Positions 1 to 9,063 of a DNA stretch of 64,000 bases are shown here, piece by piece (positions within the stretch are counted from its first letter, which is position 1; every line of letters begins with the position of its first letter). Below the pieces are notes generated by a model. The model did no database searches and had not been told where the DNA came from. It saw only the letters and a list, made by a program, of their open reading frames with translations. Source of the DNA: an uncultured Lactobacillus sp. (GTDB lineage: Bacteria; Bacillota; Bacilli; Lactobacillales; Lactobacillaceae); contig CALNAK010000022.1 of NCBI GenBank assembly GCA_937874185.1, positions 445,572 to 509,571 on the forward strand, in the 5' to 3' direction. A program made the position numbers and the translations under genes.

Positions 1-240
1 CATCCAGTTAATCAATTGATTGTTGCCGGTGGAGTTTCAGCAAACCAAGGATTACGCAAACGCTTGGCTGAAGAAATTGAGAAAAGAAATCTCGATATCG
101 AATTAGTTTTCCCACCATTAAGACTTTGTGGTGATAACGCCGCAATGATTGGTGCTATGGCTCAGATTCAATATGATAAAGGTGATTTCGCTGATTTGAC
201 CGTTAATGCTGACCCTAGTTTGGATTTTGATATGGAATAA
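1..240 (+). CDS. tsaD: TsaD C-terminal part (tRNA threonylcarbamoyltransferase), cut by window edge
   Basis: The first 79 codons visible are the C-terminal end of TsaD (Gcp/YgjD), the catalytic subunit that transfers the threonylcarbamoyl group to A37 of ANN-decoding tRNAs with TsaB and TsaE. The visible marks are GGVSANQGLR and the P-P-L-R-L-C-G-D-N-A-A-M-I-G stretch typical of the ASKHA-fold C-terminus. The 5' part lies outside the window. In Bacillus and lactobacilli tsaD sits next to an ABC-F gene and rex, which is also the case here. The stop is TAA, and repeat A1 starts two bases later. Confidence 0.93.
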   Translation, partial: HPVNQLIVAGGVSANQGLRKRLAEEIEKRNLDIELVFPPLRLCGDNAAMIGAMAQIQYDKGDFADLTVNADPSLDFDME

Positions 241-242
241 TG

Positions 243-374
243 TAGAGAGCGGAACAAGGGCGGTCAGCTCCCGAGCATTTGCAGGACTTCACGAATTATA
301 CGCGGTTGTTGCGTATGATTTGGGAAGTCAGGCAAAGCGGAGTGGAGTTGCCCTTGTGTAGCTTATTTCAAAAT
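243..374 (+). repeat. Family A hairpin element, copy A1
   Basis: The copy begins TAGAGAGCGG two bases after the tsaD stop and ends with the family 3' end (GTAGCTTATTTCAAAAT). Basal stem ACAAGGGC pairs with GCCCTTGT; then GCTCC pairs with GGAGT. The conserved inner helix is GC-A-TTTGC against GCAAAGC with one bulged A. The apical stem is GACTTC...TTATACGC against GCGTATGA...GAAGTC. It is read from the sequence by comparison with the other copies. Confidence 0.9.
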
Positions 375-375
375 C

Positions 376-419
376 AGAGAGCGGAGAGAATGGTTAGATT
401 CTGAGCATTTGCCTAAGCC
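376..419 (+). repeat. Family A partial element, copy A1' (5' half only)
   Basis: A second AGAGAGCGG follows A1 directly and continues through TTAGATTCTGAGCATTTGCC, the 5' half of the element, then stops. No matching 3' half follows. It shows tandem arrangement with decay. Confidence 0.75.
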
Positions 420-440
420 TATAAAATAACAAATTAATAA

Positions 441-479
441 AGATGCTATCGAATATTTTATCGATGGCATCTTTTTTTC
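441..479 (+). terminator. Rho-independent terminator after tsaD/A1
   Basis: AGATGCTATCGA pairs with TCGATGGCATCT around an 8-nt loop and is followed by seven T. Confidence 0.85.
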
Positions 480-595
480 GAAAAAAATCTAGATTTTCAT
501 ATTTTTTGGTTTATAATTCAAACGGAAATAAATTATTTTCAGAAAGCTATTAATAATTGTCCGAAGTTGTGGTAAAAAGAATGGGAGGTGTTTTA

Positions 596-1339
596 ATGAA
601 GAGCAAAACGACGATTTCATATGTGATTTTGAAATATGATGAAGAAACTAACAGCATTTTTACTAAAACTTCCAATAACGATAAAAACACATACAGGGAA
701 CCATCTTTCGGTTATGAGCCCAATGAGAAATTTGGGGTAATTGATAATGATTTGCCTAATGAAGATTACAGTTTGGATGATATGAAGTCATTTGTAGTTG
801 AAGAACTTTCTGATTTTAAAACTAATATTGATGAAGCACACATTTTCTTGCCATTTGTGACTGCTACGACGGTTGATAAACGACGAGTTTATAATTATAC
901 GGCGGTCATTCTTGAATCTGATAAGAATGAATTTTCATCAATGAATTATGAATCTTGGCATCGGGTCAAATATAATTCTGAGAAAAAAGTCTGGAGTTTA
1001 GCTTGGGAGAGCGGTTTGACTGATCCAGTCGACTTCATCATCCATGACGTTGCTAGTGAAAATTATGCTATCAATCCTAACGGAAAAGATGATCAAATTG
1101 ATTTCTGCAATGTTATGCATTTTGTCGCGGAACAAACCAAAGATTTTCCAATTCTAGGTTTATTGTCAGGTAGTAAATTTACTTTGAATCAAGTGTTACG
1201 TTATCAAGAACTTCTGGGTATTGATGGTGAAAAAGTTAAAACTGCTACGGCATTTGAAAATCAGTATTCTGGTGCGATTCAAGTTTTAAAAGATGATCAT
1301 GCTAGTACGATGTATAAGATAAAGTCTGAATACTTATAA
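596..1339 (+). CDS. Unrecognised 247-aa protein
   Basis: Start ATG 596 is chosen because GGGAGG lies 7 bases upstream; the longer open frame begins before that site without one. The protein is soluble, acidic and has no signal peptide. Its size and layout (beta-rich N-terminal 150 residues, then a C-terminal segment with FPILGLLSG..FTLNQVLRYQELLG) faintly recall Nudix-type regulators that carry a C-terminal winged helix, but no Nudix box is present, so this is only a guess. It stands alone between two terminators, so it is a single-gene unit. I do not recognise a function. Confidence 0.75.
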   Translation: MKSKTTISYVILKYDEETNSIFTKTSNNDKNTYREPSFGYEPNEKFGVIDNDLPNEDYSLDDMKSFVVEELSDFKTNIDEAHIFLPFVTATTVDKRRVYNYTAVILESDKNEFSSMNYESWHRVKYNSEKKVWSLAWESGLTDPVDFIIHDVASENYAINPNGKDDQIDFCNVMHFVAEQTKDFPILGLLSGSKFTLNQVLRYQELLGIDGEKVKTATAFENQYSGAIQVLKDDHASTMYKIKSEYL

Positions 1340-1343
1340 AAAA

Positions 1344-1376
1344 AACGTTGAGAAATTTTTTCTCAGCGTTTTTTAT
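1344..1376. terminator. Bidirectional terminator
   Basis: AACGTTGAGAAA / TTTCTCAGCGTT, with A-run before and T-run after. It serves the convergent genes on both sides. Confidence 0.88.
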
Positions 1377-2227
1377 TACTTAAATTTGTTTTCCAATTTA
1401 CTCATCCAAAGGGCTAAAAACATACCTAAAATGAACAGTGAGCCACTTAATACCATATCTAGTGTATTGATACCTGCATAGGAGATACTATCCTCTAAAT
1501 AGGGATTAGGTACCAATATCAGAATGGTACTTGCTAGAACAATTCCAAGGATGAAATGGTAAACCCGCGAATGATGATATTCGATTAATTTTTCCATAGC
1601 TTTGGAGAATGTCAGCATTGAGATGATTCCACCGATAGCAATCGGAATGAAGACCATCATGTCAAAATCTTTGAAACCTTTAAGCATTGGTGAATAGAGT
1701 CCCAGAATAATTAACAGGTTAGATGGACTCAATCCGGGAACTAACACACCCAAGGCAATTAGGATACCGGCAATGACGAATCCTAGGAAGTTGGCAGGGA
1801 TGGTACCAAAAATTTCGCTCATGAAGAAGAGAAATAATCCACCACCAATCAACATCGTCAAGAACCAGGCAATATCAATTTTGTCTCGCTTAGTCCGTGA
1901 AGTTGATTCTTTGATCAAAGTCGGCAAGGTCCCAAAAATTGTTCCCGCAAAGCCCCATAAGACAATGACTTGATAGTGTTGTAGAAGGTAGTCCAATGGT
2001 TGTGATAGGACTCCAATTCCGACAATTCCACCAATTCCAACTGGTAAAAAATAAAGAAAGTCTCGTTTGAAATTTTGACGAATGTGGGCCATGAATCCTA
2101 ATAGTCGTTCATAGATTCCTAGAATGGCGGCCAATACGCCACCAGAAACTCCAGGAAGAATGAATCCTAAGGCAATAATTACACCTTTAAAAAAGCGAAT
2201 TAAAAAGTTATCTTGTCGTTTTTCCAT
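1376..2227 (-). CDS. popT: DUF368 membrane protein, PopT-type undecaprenyl-phosphate transporter
   Basis: A 283-aa polytopic membrane protein of the DUF368 family. Members (PopT) are known to recycle undecaprenyl phosphate across the membrane for wall polymer synthesis. Two internally repeated loops are visible: LPGVSGG near residue 24 and VPGLSPSN near residue 165, as expected of a duplicated fold. The start is ATG 2227 with AGAGGA just upstream. A promoter with TTGCAA and TAGATT lies at 2257-2285 on the same strand. It is a single gene. A DedA-family protein, the other class of undecaprenyl-phosphate flippase, is encoded at 61776-62429. Substrate is inferred from family only. Confidence 0.85.
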   Translation of the reverse strand: MEKRQDNFLIRFFKGVIIALGFILPGVSGGVLAAILGIYERLLGFMAHIRQNFKRDFLYFLPVGIGGIVGIGVLSQPLDYLLQHYQVIVLWGFAGTIFGTLPTLIKESTSRTKRDKIDIAWFLTMLIGGGLFLFFMSEIFGTIPANFLGFVIAGILIALGVLVPGLSPSNLLIILGLYSPMLKGFKDFDMMVFIPIAIGGIISMLTFSKAMEKLIEYHHSRVYHFILGIVLASTILILVPNPYLEDSISYAGINTLDMVLSGSLFILGMFLALWMSKLENKFK

Positions 2228-2256
2228 GTGTCCTCTTTTGAAAATTCATTTAGACT

Positions 2257-2285
2257 AATCTATCAAGAATTAGCAATCATTGCAA
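2257..2285 (-). promoter_or_regulatory. Probable sigma-A promoter of the DUF368 gene
   Basis: On the minus strand TTGCAA, 17-bp spacer, TAGATT. It lies about 30 bp upstream of the ATG. Confidence 0.55.
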
Positions 2286-2383
2286 TAAAAAGTAGATAGA
2301 TGGTTTTAGACTTCATGGAATTTCATAATTGAATATTTCGTTTTTATTAATCGTGAAGCTAATTTTAAAAGACCGATTAGTCA

Positions 2384-2541
2384 GTAGCGGAGCAATATAG
2401 ATGTCTCAGTCATGAAATTATTCTTAGTTGGCGTTTTTTGCCAACTTAGAATAAGACTCGATTTGGAAACAATTTTTGAACTTAAAAATTGGTTTCAAAC
2501 GATGTCCATGACGTTCCAGACATCTATATTGCGGAGCGGAT
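2384..2541 (+). repeat. Family B branched element, copy B1
   Basis: Closing stem ATATAGATGTCT / AGACATCTATAT; second stem AGTCATG / CATGACG; hairpin TTATTCTTAGTTGGC / GCCAACTTAGAATAA; hairpin AAACAATTTT / AAAATTGGTTT. Copy B3 has the same layout with different but complementary stem bases. It sits between the ABC-F gene and the DUF368 promoter, in the opposite sense to both genes. Confidence 0.85.
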
Positions 2542-2570
2542 AAAAAAAGCAGACAACGAGGTCTACTTTT
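2542..2570 (-). terminator. Terminator of the ABC-F gene, overlapping its stop codon
   Basis: On the minus strand AAAAGTAGAC / GTCTGCTTTT followed by more T. The TAG stop (2565-2563) is inside the left arm. Confidence 0.8.
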
Positions 2571-4482
2571 CTTGATTATCAAAGTCTTCAAGTTCAAGGG
2601 ATTTTTCAGTCCAATCTTCTTCAAGCTTATCTTGTTGAACTTTATTTTCATCTAGTTCCTTTTGAAGGTCGCCCAATTTACTGTAGGATGTTAAGTTCTC
2701 ATCTTTAGTCATTTCTTTTTGAATGGCGGTATTTTTAGATTCTAATTCGGCCATTTGACTTTCAAGTTCTTCAACTTGACGACGTAATTTACGTTCTTGC
2801 TTTTGTTGTTCCTTTGATTGTTGATATTCAACTTTTTTCACACTAGTTGTGGAAACATTTTCTGCTTCAGCAACCGGAGTATCAGTTGTTTTTTCAAGAT
2901 AATAATCGTAATCACCAAGATAAATTTTGCTTCCGGAAGTACCGATATCAACGATACGGTCGGCTAAAGTATTCAAGAGGTAACGGTCATGGGAAACGAA
3001 GAGGACAGTTCCGGCAAATTCTTTCAAGGCGTCTTCCAAAACTTCCTTACTGTCAATGTCCAAATGGTTAGTTGGCTCATCCATTAGTAATAAGTTGTCG
3101 TTTTCCATCGAAAGTTTAGTCAAAGTTAAACGAGCTTTTTCACCACCGGACAATCCAGCAACTGGTTTCAAAACATCATCACCACTGAATAGGAAAGCTC
3201 CTAATTTATTACGGATAACTTGTTCATCAAGCCTTGGATAGAGGTCCCAGATTTCATGTAAGACATCTTTTTTCGGATCAAGGTTCTTCAAATTCTGATC
3301 ATAGTAACCAACTTGGACGTTAGCACCAAATTGGGAAGTTCCCTTGATCATTGGAATTTTACCAAGGATTGATTTTAGAAAAGTTGATTTACCGATACCA
3401 TTAGGTCCGATAATACCAACACGTTCACCTTTTTTGACATCAAGGTTGATTGGTTCAGACATGATTTCGTCATCATAACCAATAGCAGCGTCCTTAACTA
3501 ACAGAACATCGTTACCACTTTCTTTGTCGATATCAAATGAGAAGTGAACTGATCCTTGGTCGCTTCCGGGACGATCCAACACATCCATAGCTTCCAACTT
3601 CTTACGACGACTTTGGGCCATCTTAGTAGTTGAGGCACGGACAATATTTTTCTGAATATATTCTTCAGTTTTCTTGATCTCAGCTTGTTGCTCTTCATAA
3701 TGTTTCCAAGCAACTTCTTGATTCTTCTTCTTTTCTTGTAAGTAGAAAGTATAGTTACCGGAATAATGAGTTGATGAATGTTGATTGATTTCAACGATTT
3801 CTGTAACAACTTTATCGAGGAAGTATTGATCATGGGAAACAATAACTAAAGCGCCACGATAATTTTTGAGATAACCTTCCAGCCATTCGACTGTTGTAAT
3901 GTCCAAATGGTTAGTAGGTTCATCAAGTAAAAGAATGTCGTGATGTTCCAAAAGCATTTTTGCCATTGCCAAACGTGATCTCTCACCACCTGAAAGGGTA
4001 GAAATTTGTGCTCCCCAAACATCTTCATCGAAGCCGAATCCCTTGAGGACGCTGCGAATCTCAGATTGATATCCATAACCATTTTCTTGGCGGAAGGTAT
4101 TTTGTAATTGGTCATATTGTTTCAAAATGGAATCGTAGTCTTTGGTATCTGGATTTGCTAATTTTTCTTCAAGAGCGTGCATTTTTTTCTCTTGTTCTTT
4201 CAAATAAGCAAAAACTTGTTCCATTTCGTTAAAAATTTTATTTTCGCTATTTAGGCCAGAATCCTGTGCCAAATAACCGATATTTGTGTCTTTTTTGAGA
4301 GCAATATTTCCATCGTTATAGCTCTCTTGGTTGGAAATAATCTTCAATAAAGTCGATTTTCCAACTCCGTTTCGGCCGACCAAACCGATACGACTGTTGT
4401 CTTGGACCTCAAAACTTACATTTGAGAAAAGTTTTTTAGTACCGAAATTCTTAGTAATGCTCTGTGCTTGTAATAGAATCAA
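2563..4482 (-). CDS. ABC-F family ATPase (ribosome-associated)
   Basis: A 639-aa duplicated ATP-binding cassette protein without membrane segments. The first domain shows GRNGVGKST (about residues 36-44), LSGGERSRL and LLLDEPTNHLD; the second shows GPNGIGKST (about residue 362), LSGGEKARL and LLMDEPTNHLD. The two are joined by the lysine/glutamate-rich linker typical of ABC-F proteins, and the last about 95 residues form a charged coiled coil (RKLRRQVEELESQ...). Family members act at the ribosomal E site as translation or rescue factors; some protect against antibiotics, but nothing here points to resistance. It is the counterpart of the YdiF gene that lies near tsaD and rex in Bacillus. It is divergent from rex. 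Confidence 0.92.
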   Translation of the reverse strand: MILLQAQSITKNFGTKKLFSNVSFEVQDNSRIGLVGRNGVGKSTLLKIISNQESYNDGNIALKKDTNIGYLAQDSGLNSENKIFNEMEQVFAYLKEQEKKMHALEEKLANPDTKDYDSILKQYDQLQNTFRQENGYGYQSEIRSVLKGFGFDEDVWGAQISTLSGGERSRLAMAKMLLEHHDILLLDEPTNHLDITTVEWLEGYLKNYRGALVIVSHDQYFLDKVVTEIVEINQHSSTHYSGNYTFYLQEKKKNQEVAWKHYEEQQAEIKKTEEYIQKNIVRASTTKMAQSRRKKLEAMDVLDRPGSDQGSVHFSFDIDKESGNDVLLVKDAAIGYDDEIMSEPINLDVKKGERVGIIGPNGIGKSTFLKSILGKIPMIKGTSQFGANVQVGYYDQNLKNLDPKKDVLHEIWDLYPRLDEQVIRNKLGAFLFSGDDVLKPVAGLSGGEKARLTLTKLSMENDNLLLMDEPTNHLDIDSKEVLEDALKEFAGTVLFVSHDRYLLNTLADRIVDIGTSGSKIYLGDYDYYLEKTTDTPVAEAENVSTTSVKKVEYQQSKEQQKQERKLRRQVEELESQMAELESKNTAIQKEMTKDENLTSYSKLGDLQKELDENKVQQDKLEEDWTEKSLELEDFDNQEK

Positions 4483-4552
4483 TTTTAAGCTCCTTTATAT
4501 ATTCACAATTTTATCATTATTTAATTAATTTTGTCTTTATAGGTTTAACGTA

Positions 4553-4581
4553 TTGCGTTTTTGTTAGTTTTTATTTACTAT
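4553..4581 (+). promoter_or_regulatory. Probable rex promoter
   Basis: TTGCGT, 17-bp spacer, TACTAT, about 40 bp before the rex ATG. I found no clear TTGTGA-N6-TCACAA Rex box in this gap. Confidence 0.5.
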
Positions 4582-4618
4582 GAATGTTAGTGAAATGACA
4601 CACATATGGTGGTAAATA

Positions 4619-5269
4619 ATGACAAAAACAACAGTTCCAAACGCAACGATAAAGCGGTTACCAATTTATTATAGATATTTCCAATTCCTAAAAGATGAGG
4701 GCACAAAAAAAATCTCCTCTGGCGAATTATCAGAAGGGGTCAAGATAGATAGTGCTACAATTAGACGTGACTTCTCATATCTAGGAGCACTTGGAAAACG
4801 TGGTTATGGCTACGATGTAAACGATTTAGTAGCGTTCTTTAAGAAGCTATTGAATCAAGACAAGCGTACTAACGTAGCCCTAGTTGGTGTTGGTAATTTA
4901 GGTAACGCCTTATTAAATTATAACTTTTCTCGGACAAATAATGTTCGAATTGCTGCAGCTTTTGATATTAATAAGGAAATTGTTGGAACAGTTAAGAGTG
5001 GAGTTCCTGTTTACGATATTAGTGAAATTAAGGAACAACTGAATTTACAACAGATTGACGTCTGTATCTTAACCGTTTCTTCGAATGCCGCTCAAACAAC
5101 AGCTGATCAACTAGCTGATGCTGGAGTTAGAGGTATCTTGAACTTTACACCGGTAATAATTAACGTTCCAAACAGTATCCGTGTTCATTATGTTGATTTA
5201 GCAAATGAACTACAGACATTGATTTTCTTCCTGGACCGTGATAAATCACAAACTGAAGAACAAAATTAA
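4619..5269 (+). CDS. rex: Redox-sensing transcriptional repressor Rex
   Basis: A 216-aa protein with an N-terminal winged-helix DNA-binding domain (residues about 1-80, with ISSGELSEGVKIDSATIRRD as the helix-turn-helix region) and a Rossmann domain beginning at GVGNLGNAL (about residue 91). Rex binds NAD+ or NADH and releases DNA when NADH rises, controlling fermentation genes. Length is normal for the family. It is divergent from the ABC-F gene and 21 bp ahead of manA, with which it may be co-transcribed. The ATG at 4619 is preceded only by a weak GGTGG. Confidence 0.95.
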   Translation: MTKTTVPNATIKRLPIYYRYFQFLKDEGTKKISSGELSEGVKIDSATIRRDFSYLGALGKRGYGYDVNDLVAFFKKLLNQDKRTNVALVGVGNLGNALLNYNFSRTNNVRIAAAFDINKEIVGTVKSGVPVYDISEIKEQLNLQQIDVCILTVSSNAAQTTADQLADAGVRGILNFTPVIINVPNSIRVHYVDLANELQTLIFFLDRDKSQTEEQN

Positions 5270-5290
5270 TATTTTGGGGGAATTTTCATT

Positions 5291-6259
5291 ATGAGTGAAC
5301 CATTATTTCTAAAACCAGTATTCCACGAAAAAATTTGGGGTGGAAGAAAGTTAGAAACTAAGTTCGGTTACAACATTCCAGATGGCGCTATTGGCGAATG
5401 CTGGGCTATTTCAGGACATCCACATGGACGTTCAGAAGTTGAGAATGGCGAATTTGCTGGTCAATACGTTGATGATTTATGGAAAGAACACAGTGAATTG
5501 TTTGGCAATCCAAAGGGTAAAGTATTCCCAATGTTAACAAAGATTTTGGATGCTGAAGCAAGTCTATCTGTTCAAGTGCACCCAGATAACGATTATGCTT
5601 GGAAGCACGAACACGAATTAGGTAAGACAGAATGTTGGTACATCATTGATGCAGAACCAGGCTCATATTTGATTTATGGTCACAATGCTAAGAATAAAGC
5701 TGAACTTGATAAGATGATTGAAACAGGCGACTGGGATCACTTATTGAGAAAAGTTCCCGTTAAGAAGGGTGAATTCTACTACGTACCAAGTGGTACAGTT
5801 CATGCTTTGAATAAAGGAATCATGGCATTGGAAACACAACAAAGTAGTGATACAACATATCGTTTGTACGACTATGACCGTGTAGAAAAGGCCACAGGTA
5901 AGAAACGTGAACTTCACATTAAACAATCAGAAGATACAATTACCGTTCCCCACGAAGATCCAAAACTAGATATCGAAACAAAAGAAGAAGGCAAGAATAC
6001 ATTCACAACCTTCGTACAACCACCAGTATCACCATTCTTCTCAGTCTATCGCTGGGTAATTAAAGAACCAGCAATGCTAAAACACCAAATTGGTAAGTAC
6101 ACATTGATTTCAGTAATCAATGGAGAAGGTACAATTACCGTTGAAGGCAAAGACTATGATTTGAAGAAAGGAATCCACCTAATCGTTCCAGCCACAGTCA
6201 GTGAATGGACACTTGCGGGTGATTTGGATATTATTGCTTCAGAATCCGGAGAGGAATAG
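5291..6259 (+). CDS. manA: Mannose-6-phosphate isomerase, class I
   Basis: A 322-aa cupin-fold enzyme that interconverts mannose 6-phosphate and fructose 6-phosphate. The zinc-site signature SVQVHPDNDYA (Q95, H97) and the downstream YVPSGTVHAL stretch are visible, and length matches the short Firmicute class. The start ATG has GGGGGA at good distance. It lies 21 bp behind rex. The stop TAG is the first three bases of repeat A2, so the repeat is certainly transcribed with the gene unless transcription ends earlier. Confidence 0.94.
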   Translation: MSEPLFLKPVFHEKIWGGRKLETKFGYNIPDGAIGECWAISGHPHGRSEVENGEFAGQYVDDLWKEHSELFGNPKGKVFPMLTKILDAEASLSVQVHPDNDYAWKHEHELGKTECWYIIDAEPGSYLIYGHNAKNKAELDKMIETGDWDHLLRKVPVKKGEFYYVPSGTVHALNKGIMALETQQSSDTTYRLYDYDRVEKATGKKRELHIKQSEDTITVPHEDPKLDIETKEEGKNTFTTFVQPPVSPFFSVYRWVIKEPAMLKHQIGKYTLISVINGEGTITVEGKDYDLKKGIHLIVPATVSEWTLAGDLDIIASESGEE

Positions 6260-6379
6260 AGAGCGCAGTAGACCGGGAATTTCCGAGCATTTGCAGGACT
6301 TCACGAATTGCACGCGATTTTGCGTGTGATTTGGGAAGTCAGGCAAAGCGGAGTGAAATTGGTCTACGGAGCTCGTTTA
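6257..6379 (+). repeat. Family A hairpin element, copy A2
   Basis: It begins with the manA stop (TAGAGAGCG). Basal stem GTAGACC / GGTCTAC, then GAATTTC / GAAATT, conserved GC-A-TTTGC / GCAAAGC, apical TTGCACGC / GCGTGTGA. The basal and apical pairs differ from A1 but remain complementary. Confidence 0.9.
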
Positions 6380-6496
6380 GGACGACACAACAAAAATATT
6401 AAATTGTAAAAGTTGAGTAATCCAATCCCAAGAATTAAAAGAAAATAACAAACGTAACCAAAATTTAGATTCAAAAACCAATAAAAAACAAAAAAA

Positions 6497-6541
6497 TACG
6501 GAATATCCCTTTGAAAAAAGCCGGATGTTCCGTATTTTTTA
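6497..6541 (+). terminator. Rho-independent terminator downstream of manA
   Basis: TACGGAATATCC / GGATGTTCCGTA with a 14-nt loop and a T-run. The short reading frame on the other strand across it is not a credible gene. Confidence 0.8.
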
Positions 6542-6708
6542 ATCTTAATTTTAGCCAAAACAAGAACAATTTGTTATAACTATAATTATATTGTTCGGAC
6601 AGACAATTAAAATGAAAATTATTTTAATTTGGAATCGCTATCATTTACATTTTTGCCAAAAAGTCTTCTATACTTAGAGAATAAGTTTATATCAAAGGGG
6701 AATTTAAA

Positions 6709-7989
6709 TTGCAAAGACAACGTTATTTTCGACTTAGTCTAGGGTGGCAAATTATCATTGGTTTGATCCTAGGTATCGTGTTAGGACAGGTATTTTACCA
6801 GAATAAAGCCGTTATTCAGGTGATGCAGAATATCGGTACAATGTTTATTTCTTTGATTCAAATGATTGTTTTACCAATCGTTATTTCATGTTTGACCGTC
6901 GGAATCGCCAATATGGGTGATATTAAAAAATTAGGACGAATTGGATTAAAAACTTTAATTTATTTCGAAATTATGACAACTTTAGCGATTATTATCGGTA
7001 TTGTTGTCGCTAATGTTACACATCCTGGTACATATATTGACATTCACAGTCTTAAAAGTTCGGATATTAGCCAATATGCTGCAACTGCTAAAACTGCTAA
7101 ACATTCGGGAATCTGGTCAATCTTGATGAGTATTATCCCAACCAACATCTTCGCAGCTTTAGGCAAAGGTGATATGTTACCAATTATTTTCTTCTCAGTC
7201 TTCTTTGGTTTAGGAACAGCCTCAATTGGTAAACAAGGTAAGGTCATCGTCGATGTCTTGAACGCCGTTGCCAATGTTATGTTCAAAGTTACTAACTGGG
7301 TTATGAAGGCAGCACCAATTGGTGTCTGTGCTTTGATCGGCGTTACAGTCGGTGAAATGGGCTTTGGTTCCTTGAAACCATTACTATTATTTATTGTTAT
7401 CGCTTATGCCACAATGGCATTCTTCGTTTTTGTAGTTATGGCAATCGTGGGACATATCTTCCATGTTAAATTCTATGAATTATTCAGAATTATTGAAAAC
7501 GAAGTTACCTTAGCTTTTACAACAGCTAGTTCAGAAGCTGCTTTACCAAAAATGATGGAAAAAATGCAAGATTATGGAGCAACCAAAGGAATCGTTTCAT
7601 TCGTTATTCCAACTGGATATACCTTTAACCTTGATGGTTCAGCCATTTATCAATCCCTTGCTGCATTGTTCTTGGCACAAGCCTACAATATCCACTTAAC
7701 CATAGGGCAACAAATTACCCTTGTTGTAGTATTGATGTTAACATCTAAGGGGATGGCCGGTGTACCCGGAGCATCATTCGTTGTACTCCTAGCCACAGTA
7801 TCAACAATTGGTGTGCCAATGGCTGGTTTGACATTCATTGCGGGTATCGACCGTCTTGTAGATATGGGACGTACCGCCGTTAATGTTGTTGGTAATTCAC
7901 TAGCAACAGTAATCATCGCGAAGAGTGAGCATGAGTTCGATGAGGACAAACGAGAGAAATATGTCGCATCCTACAAACGTGGGGACTAG
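6709..7989 (+). CDS. Dicarboxylate/amino-acid:cation symporter (DAACS family)
   Basis: A 426-aa secondary transporter of the GltP/DctA family. Visible marks are the serine-rich re-entrant loop TTASSEAALPKMM (about residue 270), the NLDGSAIYQ version of the NMDGT motif, and GVPGASFVVLL in the second hairpin. Family members import glutamate, aspartate or C4-dicarboxylates with Na+ or H+; which one cannot be told. The start is TTG 6709, chosen because AAAGGGG lies 8 bases upstream and there is no in-frame ATG near. It is monocistronic, followed by repeat A3 and a terminator. The stop is TAG followed by AGA, as at other family A loci, although the intact repeat starts 37 bases later. Confidence 0.93.
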   Translation: MQRQRYFRLSLGWQIIIGLILGIVLGQVFYQNKAVIQVMQNIGTMFISLIQMIVLPIVISCLTVGIANMGDIKKLGRIGLKTLIYFEIMTTLAIIIGIVVANVTHPGTYIDIHSLKSSDISQYAATAKTAKHSGIWSILMSIIPTNIFAALGKGDMLPIIFFSVFFGLGTASIGKQGKVIVDVLNAVANVMFKVTNWVMKAAPIGVCALIGVTVGEMGFGSLKPLLLFIVIAYATMAFFVFVVMAIVGHIFHVKFYELFRIIENEVTLAFTTASSEAALPKMMEKMQDYGATKGIVSFVIPTGYTFNLDGSAIYQSLAALFLAQAYNIHLTIGQQITLVVVLMLTSKGMAGVPGASFVVLLATVSTIGVPMAGLTFIAGIDRLVDMGRTAVNVVGNSLATVIIAKSEHEFDEDKREKYVASYKRGD

Positions 7990-8025
7990 AGAAATCACTC
8001 CATGTAGTTAAAACAATTTAAACAC

Positions 8026-8150
8026 AGAGAGCGGAACAAGCCGCTTAGGTTCCGAGCATTTGCAGGGCTTCACGAATTATACGCGTATTTTGCGTATGAT
8101 TTGGGAAGTCAGGCAAAGCACAGGAATCTGGCTTGTGCAGTTCATTTCAG
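8026..8150 (+). repeat. Family A hairpin element, copy A3
   Basis: Basal stem ACAAGCC / GGCTTGT, then GGTTC / GAATC, conserved GC-A-TTTGC / GCAAAGC, apical TTATACGC / GCGTATGA. It begins 37 bp behind the symporter stop, the only copy with a clear gap from its gene. Confidence 0.9.
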
Positions 8151-8153
8151 AGA

Positions 8154-8182
8154 CAGTCTATCAAATGATAGGCTGCTTTTTT
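8154..8182. terminator. Terminator between symporter and SDR gene
   Basis: CAGTCTATCA / TGATAGGCTG followed by CTTTTTTT on the plus strand. The minus-strand SDR gene ends at its edge. Confidence 0.75.
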
Positions 8183-8919
8183 TATCTTTGAGAAGTAGGG
8201 CGAATAACAATCTCATTCATCGTCGTATCTTCAGGAGCATTAATAGAAAAGGCAATAGCGTTAGCGACACGATCAGCACTGACCGCATAATCAGCATAGA
8301 ACTTATCCAAAGTCTTTTTGGTTTCAGGGTCCTTGACGTGGTCGGGCAATTCTGTGGCAATGGCGCCTGGTGAAATTACAGTTACTCTGACATTACTTTT
8401 GGCAGCTGCTTCCTCCTGACGTAAACCTTCACTGATAGCTCTGACACCGAATTTCGTGGCCGAATAGACACCAGAACCGATGCTGATTGAATGACCAGCT
8501 ACGGAAGAAATATTGATGATTTGACCACTGTTTTGTTTGCGCATGGTAGGCAAGGCGGCATCGATACCGTAAAGCGTACCCTTGAGGTTAACGTCAATCA
8601 TGCGGTCCCATTCCTCGACGCGACCCTTGATAAATTCAGACCGAGGCATCAATCCGGCATTGTTGATCCAGACATCAATTCTGCCATATCTGTCTAAAGC
8701 AAATTTAGCTAAATCTTGAACTTGGGATAAATTTGTTACATCCGTGACCTTACAAATAGCGGCGCCACCAGTGCTCTCAATATCTTTAACAATTTTTTCT
8801 AGTCGATCACCACGACGTGCACCTAAAACAACTCGGTTACCTTGTTTGGCAAGGACCCTGGCGGTACTTTCACCGATACCACTTGAAGCACCAGTAATAA
8901 CAACAACTTTATTTTCCAT
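8182..8919 (-). CDS. Short-chain dehydrogenase/reductase (classical SDR)
   Basis: A 245-aa NAD(P)-dependent oxidoreductase. From start ATG 8919 the cofactor loop TGASSGIG is at residues 9-16, NNAG at 86-89, the catalytic serine at about 138 and YSATK at 152-156, a complete classical SDR set. The upstream in-frame extension is rejected because AAGGAG lies 8-10 bases before this ATG. R35-R36 after the second strand favour NADP(H). The substrate is unknown; the family includes YdfG-like enzymes acting on short hydroxy acids and many others. It is a single gene. Confidence 0.9.
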   Translation of the reverse strand: MENKVVVITGASSGIGESTARVLAKQGNRVVLGARRGDRLEKIVKDIESTGGAAICKVTDVTNLSQVQDLAKFALDRYGRIDVWINNAGLMPRSEFIKGRVEEWDRMIDVNLKGTLYGIDAALPTMRKQNSGQIINISSVAGHSISIGSGVYSATKFGVRAISEGLRQEEAAAKSNVRVTVISPGAIATELPDHVKDPETKKTLDKFYADYAVSADRVANAIAFSINAPEDTTMNEIVIRPTSQR

Positions 8920-9063
8920 AAAAAAATCTCCTTCGAACAAATCGTCCAAAGGAGATACTAGCACTGCTAAATTTTAGTATTAAATTTCTTGATTCAAGAT
9001 AATAATAATTTTGATTAAATTGCCGATATAGCGATATTTAACACTGATAAGACGTATCGGAAA

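Noticed and set aside
4483..4618. Possible Rex operator in front of rex
   Set aside because: Only a TTCACAA-like half-site is seen near 4502; no paired TTGTGA-N6-TCACAA.
6364..6558. 64-aa open frame on the minus strand
   Set aside because: It runs through a terminator hairpin and the 3' end of repeat A2, has no good ribosome site and biased hydrophobic A/T-rich composition only.
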